This document shows positions 43,431 through 51,210 of a DNA stretch of 64,000 nt, one piece after another (the stretch's first letter is position 1; each line of letters starts with the position of its first letter). The notes beneath the pieces were generated by a model. That model saw only the letters and a program-made list of their open reading frames with translations. It was not told the origin of the DNA and did not search any database. Source of the DNA: Acidobacteriota bacterium (GTDB lineage: Bacteria > Acidobacteriota > Thermoanaerobaculia > Multivoradales > Multivoraceae); NCBI GenBank assembly GCA_026707325.1, contig JAPOXA010000126.1:1-64000 (forward strand), read 5' to 3'. The position numbers were made by a program, and so were the translations under genes.

Positions 43431-43505
43431 TGGAGCCGACGAGCGGATTTGAACCGCTGACCTGCTGATTACGAATCAGCTGCTCTGCCACTGAGCTACG
43501 TCGGC
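43431..43505 (-). tRNA. tRNA-Thr(CGT)
   Basis: A complete 75-base cloverleaf on the minus strand: acceptor GCCGACG/CGTCGGC, D stem GCTC/GAGC, anticodon stem GCTGA/TCAGC with loop TTCGTAA (anticodon CGT, reading ACG = Thr), T arm AGCGG-TTCAAAT-CCGCT, discriminator T and encoded CCA. It stands alone in the 324-bp gap between the lipoprotein gene and the DDAH gene, which otherwise holds nothing recognisable. Confidence 0.95.
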
Positions 43506-43689
43506 ATGACCGGGTGAGACTCGCCGGTCGCGGCGCGAGGACGCCGGAGTGTAGCAGCGTGGGACTGCGGTGCTGGGTACCGGTGGCGTCGAGCGCTGCC
43601 GTGGTGCGGGTTCGCGATTCCTGTCGTTGGTACTGTGCCCCACCTCCGGTGTTCGGGCACCGTGAGCTTTCTGGAGGAGGCCTGTCGAG

Positions 43690-44571
43690 ATGCGTACCTA
43701 CGGTTGCCGGTCCATGGTCGCGCCGCTGAGGAGGGTGCTGGTCAAACGCCCGGCAGAGGCGTTCGTGGATCGCCAGCAGGTCGACGCTCAGTGGGAGGCC
43801 CTCGCGTACCTGGGCCGACCGGACCTGGATCGGGCGACCCGCGAACATCGACGGTTCCTCGCCCTGCTGGAGGCCGCCGGCGCCGAGGTCGAGCTCCTGC
43901 CGGAGGATCCGCGCACCGGCCTGGACTCCATCTACACCCGCGACCCGGTGCCCGCGGTGACCGAGCGCGGCGTCATCGTGGGGCGCCTGGGAAAGAGCGC
44001 CCGGGTGAAGGAAGCGGATGCCCAGACTGAGTGGTATGGACGGGCCGGCGTTCGGGTCATCGGCCGGATAGAGGCCCCGGGCACCGTCGAAGGCGGTGAC
44101 GTTTCGTGGCTGAAGGACGATCTGCTCGTCGCGGGCTTGACGTACCGCACGAACGAGGAGGGAATCCGGCAACTCCAGGCCCTGCTGGCGCCGCGGGGAG
44201 TCGATGTCGTCACGGTCCCGATGGTTCACTGGGACGGCCCGGGCTCCGTCCTGCACCTGATGTCGATCATCAGCATGCTGGATGAGGATCTCGCGCTGGT
44301 CTACGAGCGGCTGCTGCCGATACCGTTCCGCGAGATGCTCGCCGGCCTGGGGATTCGGACGGTGGCCGTGCCGGACAGCGAGTACGACAGCCTTGGCTGC
44401 AACGTGCTGGCGGTGAAGCCGCGCCACGTCCTGATCCGGAGCGGCAACCCGACGACGGTCGAGCGGATGCGTGAAGCCGGATGCCGGGTCGAGGAGTTCG
44501 ACGGGGATCACATCTGCTATCCGGGGAGCGGGGGGCCGACTTGCCTGACGCAGCCCCTGTTGAGGGCGTAG
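43690..44571 (+). CDS. DDAH/arginine deiminase-like amidinotransferase-fold hydrolase
   Basis: A 293-residue enzyme of the guanidino-group-modifying superfamily, closest to dimethylarginine dimethylaminohydrolase. Key residues: TRDPVPAV (Asp pocket), GTVEGGDVSWL (Glu-Gly-Gly-Asp), the catalytic His in HWDGPGSVLHLMS and the nucleophile Cys in GGPTCLTQPLL (near 284). Such enzymes hydrolyse methylated arginine or similar guanidines to citrulline-type products through a covalent thiouronium intermediate. Substrate unproven. ATG 43690 follows GGAGG. The downstream MFS gene starts 19 bp after, so the pair may be an operon. Confidence 0.85.
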   Translation: MRTYGCRSMVAPLRRVLVKRPAEAFVDRQQVDAQWEALAYLGRPDLDRATREHRRFLALLEAAGAEVELLPEDPRTGLDSIYTRDPVPAVTERGVIVGRLGKSARVKEADAQTEWYGRAGVRVIGRIEAPGTVEGGDVSWLKDDLLVAGLTYRTNEEGIRQLQALLAPRGVDVVTVPMVHWDGPGSVLHLMSIISMLDEDLALVYERLLPIPFREMLAGLGIRTVAVPDSEYDSLGCNVLAVKPRHVLIRSGNPTTVERMREAGCRVEEFDGDHICYPGSGGPTCLTQPLLRA

Positions 44572-44590
44572 GGCCACTCCCCCAGAGGCC

Positions 44591-45937
44591 ATGACGGTTC
44601 AGCAGTTCCCCAGAGCGCCGGGTCCGCCACCGGGTCGCGGCGGCATGTGGGAGTCGCTGCGGATCCCCCAGTTCCGCTGGCTCTACCTGTCGAACACGAC
44701 CTTCTTCCTGGCCATGCAGGGCCAGTTGGTCGTCCGTTCGTGGCTCGTCTTCTCCCTGACAGGCAGCGAGATCGCGCTGGGGCTCGTCAGCCTGATGGTG
44801 GCACTCTCGATGCTCAGTCTGGGGCCGGTCGGAGGGGTTGCGGCCGACCGGTTCGAACGGAGGGGCCTGGTGGCCGCCGGGCAGGCGACGGTCGTGGTCG
44901 CCGAGGTGATCGTGCTTGGCCTGCTTCTGAGCGGGAATCTCGACTACTGGCACATCCTGGTCCAGGTGACGGTGGTGGGGGCGGTCTTCCCCTTCGTCAT
45001 GCCGGCGCGCAACGCCATCGTCGCCGACGTGGTGGGCCGGCGGCGGCTGACGAACGCGATGGCGCTGAGCATGACCGCGGTCAACGTGACCCGGGTCGTG
45101 GGGCCGGCGGTGGGCGGCTTCCTGATCTGGGCCGCGGGCGTCAACGTCGCGTATTCGATCAACACCGGCCTCTATGCGCTGGCCCTCGCGGGCATGATGG
45201 GGGTCCATCGGGCGCCGGTGGCCGACCCCTCGAAGCACTCGATGCTCCAGAACATGGGGCAGGGCTTCCGGTACGTGGCGGAGAACCGGCTGGTCCTCGT
45301 CCTGCTGTTCTTCGGCCTGGTGCCGATGTTCCTGGTCATGCCCTTCCAGACCCTGCTCGTGGTCTTTGCCGAGGACATCTGGCAAGTGGGGGCGGGCGGC
45401 CTTGGAGCGTTGAGCGGAGCCGCCGGCGTCGGCGGTGTACTGGGGGCCGCGTTCGTTGCCTGGCGGTCCTACTCGACCCGCCGGCTCCGGTTGATGATGA
45501 CCAGTGTCTTCGCCTTCGGCCTGTTCATGATGGGCTTCGCGCTCAGTCCGTGGTTCTGGCTCGGCCTGCCTCTGGTGCTGGCGGGTTCGGCCTTCCAGGC
45601 GATCTACACGACGCTGAACAACACGGCGATCCACGTCCTGATCCCGGATTCGGTACGGGGTCGCGTGTCCGGTTTCCTGACGATGTCGTTCTCGTTGCCG
45701 ATGCTCGGCGTGGCGCCGATCAGCGCTCTGGCCGAGGTCTGGGGAGCGCCGGTCGCCGTGGGGTTGGCCTCGCTGCTCGCCGTCGTGGTGGCGATCGTGT
45801 TCTACCTGACGAGTTCCGACCTGCGGCGGATGGACCTGTTGATCCGGAAGGCGTTCAGGGCCGCAGCGCGAGCTGATGCCGAACTCGCGGTGAAACGGGA
45901 AGCACCGCCGCCGGCCACTCGCGGAGCGGCTCGCTGA
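44591..45937 (+). CDS. MFS transporter (EntS/MFS_3 type)
   Basis: A 448-residue inner-membrane transporter with ~12 helices. MWESLRIPQFRWLYLSNTTF and GGVAADRFERRGLV (motif A) are typical of the MFS_3/EntS group, often exporters of siderophores or drugs. VGRRRLTNAMALSMTAVNVT carries the conserved loop. N- and C-termini are cytoplasmic; the tail is Ala/Arg-rich. ATG 44591 has AGAGG upstream. Cotranscription with the DDAH-like gene is likely. Substrate unknown. Confidence 0.88.
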   Translation: MTVQQFPRAPGPPPGRGGMWESLRIPQFRWLYLSNTTFFLAMQGQLVVRSWLVFSLTGSEIALGLVSLMVALSMLSLGPVGGVAADRFERRGLVAAGQATVVVAEVIVLGLLLSGNLDYWHILVQVTVVGAVFPFVMPARNAIVADVVGRRRLTNAMALSMTAVNVTRVVGPAVGGFLIWAAGVNVAYSINTGLYALALAGMMGVHRAPVADPSKHSMLQNMGQGFRYVAENRLVLVLLFFGLVPMFLVMPFQTLLVVFAEDIWQVGAGGLGALSGAAGVGGVLGAAFVAWRSYSTRRLRLMMTSVFAFGLFMMGFALSPWFWLGLPLVLAGSAFQAIYTTLNNTAIHVLIPDSVRGRVSGFLTMSFSLPMLGVAPISALAEVWGAPVAVGLASLLAVVVAIVFYLTSSDLRRMDLLIRKAFRAAARADAELAVKREAPPPATRGAAR

Positions 45938-45965
45938 GGACGCAGCAGGCAGTAGGAGGTATTGG

Positions 45966-46592
45966 ATGCTGATCACGATCTCGAGGCAGTACGCGTCGGG
46001 CGGCACCCAGGTAGCGAGTCTGGTGGCGGAGCGGCTCGGGTGGCGGTTGGTCGGCAACTCTCTGATCGACGAGGTGGCGGAGCGCGCCGGTGTCCCGCCC
46101 GAGGAGGTCCAGGCGCGCGAGGACCGGCCGCCGGGGTTCATCGAGCGGCTGGCCCGCGTCGCCAGTGCCCAGCTTCCCGATCTGTTCCTGCCGGCGCCGC
46201 CGATCGGTCAGCCGATCGGCGAAGGCAACCTGGTCCGCGTCACCCGGAGCGTCGTCTGCGAAATGGCCGGCGAGGGTCCCTGCGTGTTCGTGGGCCGGGC
46301 ATCGGCGGCGGTACTAGCCTGGCGGGAGGATGCGCTCCATGCGCGGCTGGTCGCGGGGCCCGAGTTCAGGAGGCGAGTTGCCGTCGAGGTGATGGGCGTT
46401 CCCGAGAAGGAAGCCGGTGCGGTCGTCGCCCGGCGGGACGTGAACCGGGTTCGCTACCACCGTGAGTACTACGCCCGGGACTGCGACGATCCCCGGCACT
46501 ACGACCTCGTCCTCAACACCGAGCGACTCGGCTTCCCGGGCGCCGCCGAGCAGATCCTCCACCGTGCCCGGGCGCTCGGCTGGGCCGACTGA
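45966..46592 (+). CDS. Cytidylate kinase-like family protein
   Basis: A 208-residue P-loop NMP-kinase-like protein (AAK_26 family). ITISRQYASGGTQVASLVAE is the P-loop variant of this family, where a phosphate-binding loop of 'SRQYGSGG' type replaces GxxGxGK. RLGWRLVGNSLIDEVAERAG and HREYYARDCDDPRHYDLVLN follow. GGAGG lies upstream of ATG 45966. Related proteins are often called cytidylate kinase-like, but the real substrate is unknown and the true cmk differs in sequence. Located 29 bp after the MFS gene. Confidence 0.8.
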   Translation: MLITISRQYASGGTQVASLVAERLGWRLVGNSLIDEVAERAGVPPEEVQAREDRPPGFIERLARVASAQLPDLFLPAPPIGQPIGEGNLVRVTRSVVCEMAGEGPCVFVGRASAAVLAWREDALHARLVAGPEFRRRVAVEVMGVPEKEAGAVVARRDVNRVRYHREYYARDCDDPRHYDLVLNTERLGFPGAAEQILHRARALGWAD

Positions 46593-46629
46593 GTACTCTC
46601 ACGGGACAACCGCAAGAAGGGGAGTGGAG

Positions 46630-47664
46630 ATGAGTCGATCCATCAGGACCGTTCCGGGCGTGCTTGCCGCGGTGCTTCTGGCCGGAAGCCTGGCTGCCGG
46701 GGAGCAGGTCATCGAGACGGAAACCCATCGGTTCGAGGAGGTGGCCGAAGGGGTCTACTTCGTCTCCGGGACCGGTGCCATGGTCACGCGCAGCAACGCG
46801 ATGGTCGTCGTGACCGAGGAGGGCGTCCTGGTCGTCGACTCCCACATCACGCCGGCCGCGGGTCGGGCGTTGATCGAGGGCATCGGCCGGATCACGGACA
46901 AGCCGATCCGTACGCTGGTCAACACGCACTTCCACTACGACCACGCCCACGGCAACCAGGCCTTCGGCCCGGGCGTGCGGGTCGTGGGGCACGAGTACAC
47001 GCGCCACAAGATGACGACGGCGCCGCTCGAGGAGCACACCTTCAAGGGTTCTTCAGAGCGGGACAAGCAGGCGCTGGAGGAGATGCGGGCGGCTCTGGAG
47101 ACGGCTTCCGACGCGGAGCGGGAGGCGCTGGAGATGCAGATCAGCATCCAGGCGGCCCACGTCGAGTCGACGGCCGAGATCGACCCGGTGCCTCCGGACA
47201 CGACGCTGGCGGAGAAGATGACCTTCTTCCGCGGCGGCCGGGAGATCCAACTCCACTTCCTGGGCCGCGCCCACACCGGCGGCGATGTCGTCGTCTACCT
47301 GCCCGCGGAGCGGCTGGTGTTCACCGGCGACATGATGCTCGGGGGACCGCCGTGGCCGGGCGACGGCTGGGTCAACGAGTGGCCGACCACGCTGGAGCGG
47401 CTGAAGCAGCTCGACTTCGACCTCATCCTCCCCGGCCACGGCCCGTACTTCCGCGACCGCGAGCTGATCGACCACGTCCAGGCCTTTCATCGGGAACTGT
47501 GGGAAGTCGTCTCGGCGCTGCACACCAAGGGCGTCTCCGCGGAGGACGCGGTGGAGCGGATCGACCTGTCCCACCACGCGAAGAACCTGCCGCCGGCCCG
47601 GGTCCGGGTGGACCTCCGCGGGGTCCAGCGGATGTACATGGTGCTGGACGGGACGGCCGAGTAG
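46630..47664 (+). CDS. Exported metallo-beta-lactamase-fold hydrolase
   Basis: A 344-residue secreted MBL-fold protein. ATG 46630 is preceded by GGGGAGTGGAG and gives a signal peptide (VLAAVLLAGSLAAGE). The zinc motif HFHYDHAHGN (near 99) is complete, with further His in GRAHTGGDVVVYLP, Asp in FTGDMMLGG and His in LPGHGPYF. Unlike true beta-lactamases it carries a long insertion (about 140-190, Glu/Ala-rich helices) before the second metal ligand. Activity could be lactonase, phosphodiesterase, sulfatase or quorum-signal hydrolysis; not determinable. Downstream gene is convergent. Confidence 0.85.
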   Translation: MSRSIRTVPGVLAAVLLAGSLAAGEQVIETETHRFEEVAEGVYFVSGTGAMVTRSNAMVVVTEEGVLVVDSHITPAAGRALIEGIGRITDKPIRTLVNTHFHYDHAHGNQAFGPGVRVVGHEYTRHKMTTAPLEEHTFKGSSERDKQALEEMRAALETASDAEREALEMQISIQAAHVESTAEIDPVPPDTTLAEKMTFFRGGREIQLHFLGRAHTGGDVVVYLPAERLVFTGDMMLGGPPWPGDGWVNEWPTTLERLKQLDFDLILPGHGPYFRDRELIDHVQAFHRELWEVVSALHTKGVSAEDAVERIDLSHHAKNLPPARVRVDLRGVQRMYMVLDGTAE

Positions 47665-47694
47665 AGCCCATCCCCGGCTCCCGGGCCCGGGCGG

Positions 47695-50600
47695 CTACCA
47701 GGTGTCGATGTAGGGCCGCTTCTTGCCGGTCCGTGGCGGCGGCTTGGGCAGGCGCTTCATGCTCTCCGTGATCCAGGAGCGGGTGTCCGCAGGGTCGATC
47801 ACGTCGTCGAGGCCGCCGCCGGCGGCTGCGTTGACGGCCTTGGCACGTTCGTAGGAGGCCTCGACCCGCCGTTCGAATTCGAGCCGGCGTTCTTCCGAAT
47901 CTTCGATCGCGGCAAGCTCCTTCCGGTAGCCGAGCTTGACCGCGCCCTCGATGTTCATGCCGGCGAACTCGGCTGTCGGCCAGCCGACAGTGAAGAAGCC
48001 GACCAGCGCGCTCGCGCCGCACATCGCCTGCACGCCCAGGCCGTAGGCCTTCCGCACGACGACGCCGAAGAGGGGCACTGAGAGATTCGCGCCGGTGTTG
48101 AACATGCGCGCGCAGTGGCGAACGAGCGCAGTCTTCTCGTGGTCGGGGCCGACCATGATTCCGGGGCAGTCCATCAGGCTCAGCACCGGGATGTCGAAGG
48201 CGTCGCAGAGCTGCAGGAAACGGGCGCCCTTGTCGGAACCGTCCGAGTCGATCGCGCCGGCCAGGTGGTGCGGGTTGTTCGCGATGACTCCCATCGGCCT
48301 GCCCTCGACCCGGATGAACGCCGTGATCACGCCGATCCCGAACTTCGGCCGGATCTCGAGCACGGAGCCGACGTCGGCGAGCGTGTGGACGATCTCCTGC
48401 ATGTCGTAGAGGCGGAGCCGGTTCTCCGGGACCACGTGGCGCAGCGGCCGCTGGTCGTGGGCCTCCCAGTCGGAGGTCGGCCCCTGGAAGTAGGAGAGGT
48501 ACTTCTTCGCGACATCGACCGCTTCTTCCTCGTCCTCGACCAGGATATCGACGACGCCGTTCGGCACCTGGAACGACATCGGGCCGACTTCCTCGGGCGT
48601 GTAGACGCCGAGGCCGCCGCCCTCGATCATCGCCGGGCCGCCCATGGCGATCGTCGACGCCTTGGTGGCGATGATGACGTCGCAGCAGGCGAGCAGGGCC
48701 GTGTTGCCGGCGAAGCAGCGGCCGTTGTTCACGCCGACGAGCGGTATGAGTCCGGAGAGCTTCGAGAACTGGGTGAAGGTGTAGGTGTCGAACGCGACCC
48801 GGGGCCCCGTGTAGTCGTCGCCCGGCCGGCCGCCGCCGCCTTCCGTGAAGAAGACGAGCGGCAGCATGTAGCGGTTCGCCAGGTCGAACAGGCGGTCCTG
48901 CTTGTAGTGGTTGCGGCCGCCCTGGGTGCCGGCGAGGACGGTGTAGTCGTAGGAGAGCACCATCGTCCGCGACCTCTCGTCGTCGAAGAGGTCGCCGTTG
49001 ATCGAGGCGGTGCCGGCGACCACACCGTCGGCGGGGGTGTACTCGCGCAGCTTCTCGTCGCTGTACTTCTGGTGCTGGCGGGCCACGATCAGCGGCCAGT
49101 ACTCCTTGAACGACCCTGAGTCGACGAGCTGCTCGATGTTCTCCCGGGGCGTCCGGAAGCCGAACCGGCGCCGCCGGGCGACCGCCTCCGGCCGGTTCTC
49201 GTCCAGGGTGTAGGCGTGGCGCCGGATGTTCTCCTCCAGATCGGGCCGGATGTAGTCCGGATCGATCTCGATGGCGGCGTCCGCCGCCTCGCCGCCCTCG
49301 GCGCCTTCCACGAGGACGAGGGGATAGCCCTCCCGGATCGTGTCGCCGACGGCCATGGTGACCCGGAGCACCGTTCCGCTCGTGTCGGAGCGGAGCACAT
49401 GCTCCATCTTCATCGCCTCGATCACGGCGACCTGCTGGCCACGCAGGACCTCTTCGCCTTCCTCGACGTCGATGCTGACGATCGTGCCCTGGATCGGCGC
49501 GGCGATCCCCGTGGCGCCTTCGGGGCCGTCCAGCGGCACCGGCGGGCCGCCGACATCGTCCATCCGTTCCGTTTGCGCGGCCTTCGTCTCCTGGTCGTAC
49601 GCAAACAGGGCCAGGGGATCGGCCGTGTCGACGCGGGCGCCAGCGAAGCCGCTGTCACGGGCGCTGTCTTCGGCGGAGGGGGCCTCGGCGCCGGCCGTGG
49701 GATCGGCGGCCGGGACGAAGCGGGGTCTGCGGCCGTTGCCGGCGGCTGCCGCCAGATCCCCGGCGTTGTCGTCCAGCCAGCGTGTGTAGAGGCGGCCGGC
49801 CTCGAAGTCCGGATGGGCGAGGACGCTCTGGAGCCAGGGGATGTTCGTCGCGGGTCCGCCGATGCGGAACTCGTCGAGGGCCCGGGAGGTCCGTTTGACG
49901 CTGGCCGCGAAGTCGTCCGAAGGCGAGTGGGCGATCACCTTCGCGAGCAGCGAGTCGAACGCGGGGTTCGGCTCGTAGCCGGCGTAGCCGCAGCCGTCGA
50001 CTCGCACGCCGGGGCCGCTCGGCGGTTCGTAGGCCGCGAGAACACCGGAAGAGGGCCGCACGTTGCCGTCGGCGCCCAGGGTCTCCAGGTTGACACGGGC
50101 CTGGATGGCGAAGCCGCGCGTGCGGCGGGCGTCCGGGTCTTCGAGCTCGAGGTCCGCGAGCGACTCGCCGCGGGCCACGCGCAGTTGAGCCTGCACCAGG
50201 TCCACTGCGGTCACGGCTTCGGTCACCGTGTGCTCGACCTGGAGGCGTGCGTTCGTCTCGATGAAGGCGAAGCGGCCGGCGCCGCCGCTGTCTCCGCCCG
50301 CGCCGTCGCCGGCATCGATCAGAAACTCGAAGGTCCCGAGACTGCTGTACCTGGCCGCGCCGCCCAGGCGGAGCGCCGCGTCGATGATCGCCTGGCGGAC
50401 CTCGGGCCCGAGGTTCGGCGCCGGCGCCGTTTCGACCACCTTCTGGTGCCGGCGCTGGGCGCTGCACTCGCGCTCGCCGAAGTCGACCAGGCCACCGACT
50501 TTGTCGCCGAGGAGCTGGACCTCGATGTGGCGGGCGCGCGGGAGGAGTTCCTCGACGTAGAGACCGCCGTTGCCGAAAGCGCGTTCGGCTTCGGAGCCGC

Positions 50601-51147
50601 AGCGTTCGTAGGCCTGGTCGATGTCGCCGGCCGACGTGACGATGCGGGCTCCGCGTCCGCCGCCGCCGCCGAGCGCCTTGATGATCATCGCTCCGCCGTC
50701 GCCGAGAGCGGCGAAGAACTCGCGTGTTTCCTCCAGGGTGGTCGTGTGGTCCGTGCCTCGCAGCACGGGCACGTCCGCGGCCCTCGCGGCCGTACGCGCT
50801 CGGCCCTTGTCGCCGAACAGCTCCAGGACCTCCGGCCGCGGGCCGACGAAGGTGATGCCGGCCTCCGCGCAGGCGGCGGCGAAGCCGGCGTTCTCGGCCA
50901 GGAAGCCGTAGCCCGGGTGGATCGCGTCGCAGTTCGCGTCGGCGGCTTTGGCCACCACGTCCTCGATGTCGAGGTAGGCCCGCACTCCGCGTCCGCCGAG
51001 TGCTACGGCCTCGTCGGCGATTCGCAGGTGGAGTCCGTTGGCGTCGTCTTCGGAGTAGACGGCGACGGTAGCGATGCCGAGATCCATCGCCGCGCGGGCG
51101 ATCCGTACCGCGATCTCGCCGCGGTTGGCGATCAGCAGGCGGCGCAT
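47695..51147 (-). CDS. Single-chain biotin-dependent acyl-CoA carboxylase
   Basis: A 1150-residue protein that joins, in order, biotin carboxylase (about 1-450; MRRLLIANRGEIAVRIARAA, ATP-grasp GGGGGRGARIV, ECSAQRRHQKVVE), biotin carboxyl carrier (about 540-620, with biotinyl Lys near 581 in AVIEAMKMEHVL) and carboxyltransferase (about 640-1150; FFTEGGGGRPGDDYTGPRVA, NGRCFAGNTALLA, GVQAMCGASALVGFFTVGWP). Separate subunits are the rule for acyl-CoA carboxylases; the same layout is known for the homohexameric long-chain acyl-CoA carboxylase (LCC) of mycobacteria. It adds CO2 to acetyl-, propionyl- or longer acyl-CoA. Chain-length preference unknown. Cytoplasmic. ATG at 51147. Confidence 0.9.
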   Translation of the reverse strand: MRRLLIANRGEIAVRIARAAMDLGIATVAVYSEDDANGLHLRIADEAVALGGRGVRAYLDIEDVVAKAADANCDAIHPGYGFLAENAGFAAACAEAGITFVGPRPEVLELFGDKGRARTAARAADVPVLRGTDHTTTLEETREFFAALGDGGAMIIKALGGGGGRGARIVTSAGDIDQAYERCGSEAERAFGNGGLYVEELLPRARHIEVQLLGDKVGGLVDFGERECSAQRRHQKVVETAPAPNLGPEVRQAIIDAALRLGGAARYSSLGTFEFLIDAGDGAGGDSGGAGRFAFIETNARLQVEHTVTEAVTAVDLVQAQLRVARGESLADLELEDPDARRTRGFAIQARVNLETLGADGNVRPSSGVLAAYEPPSGPGVRVDGCGYAGYEPNPAFDSLLAKVIAHSPSDDFAASVKRTSRALDEFRIGGPATNIPWLQSVLAHPDFEAGRLYTRWLDDNAGDLAAAAGNGRRPRFVPAADPTAGAEAPSAEDSARDSGFAGARVDTADPLALFAYDQETKAAQTERMDDVGGPPVPLDGPEGATGIAAPIQGTIVSIDVEEGEEVLRGQQVAVIEAMKMEHVLRSDTSGTVLRVTMAVGDTIREGYPLVLVEGAEGGEAADAAIEIDPDYIRPDLEENIRRHAYTLDENRPEAVARRRRFGFRTPRENIEQLVDSGSFKEYWPLIVARQHQKYSDEKLREYTPADGVVAGTASINGDLFDDERSRTMVLSYDYTVLAGTQGGRNHYKQDRLFDLANRYMLPLVFFTEGGGGRPGDDYTGPRVAFDTYTFTQFSKLSGLIPLVGVNNGRCFAGNTALLACCDVIIATKASTIAMGGPAMIEGGGLGVYTPEEVGPMSFQVPNGVVDILVEDEEEAVDVAKKYLSYFQGPTSDWEAHDQRPLRHVVPENRLRLYDMQEIVHTLADVGSVLEIRPKFGIGVITAFIRVEGRPMGVIANNPHHLAGAIDSDGSDKGARFLQLCDAFDIPVLSLMDCPGIMVGPDHEKTALVRHCARMFNTGANLSVPLFGVVVRKAYGLGVQAMCGASALVGFFTVGWPTAEFAGMNIEGAVKLGYRKELAAIEDSEERRLEFERRVEASYERAKAVNAAAGGGLDDVIDPADTRSWITESMKRLPKPPPRTGKKRPYIDTW

Positions 51148-51210
51148 CGGCTCAAGGAGTGACGGTGGTGCGGCGGGTGGCGCGCTCTGTGCAGGGCATG
51201 GGGACAGGGA

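Noticed and set aside
49216..51162. 648-codon plus-strand frame opposite the carboxylase
   Set aside because: Pure antisense reading of the biotin carboxylase part.
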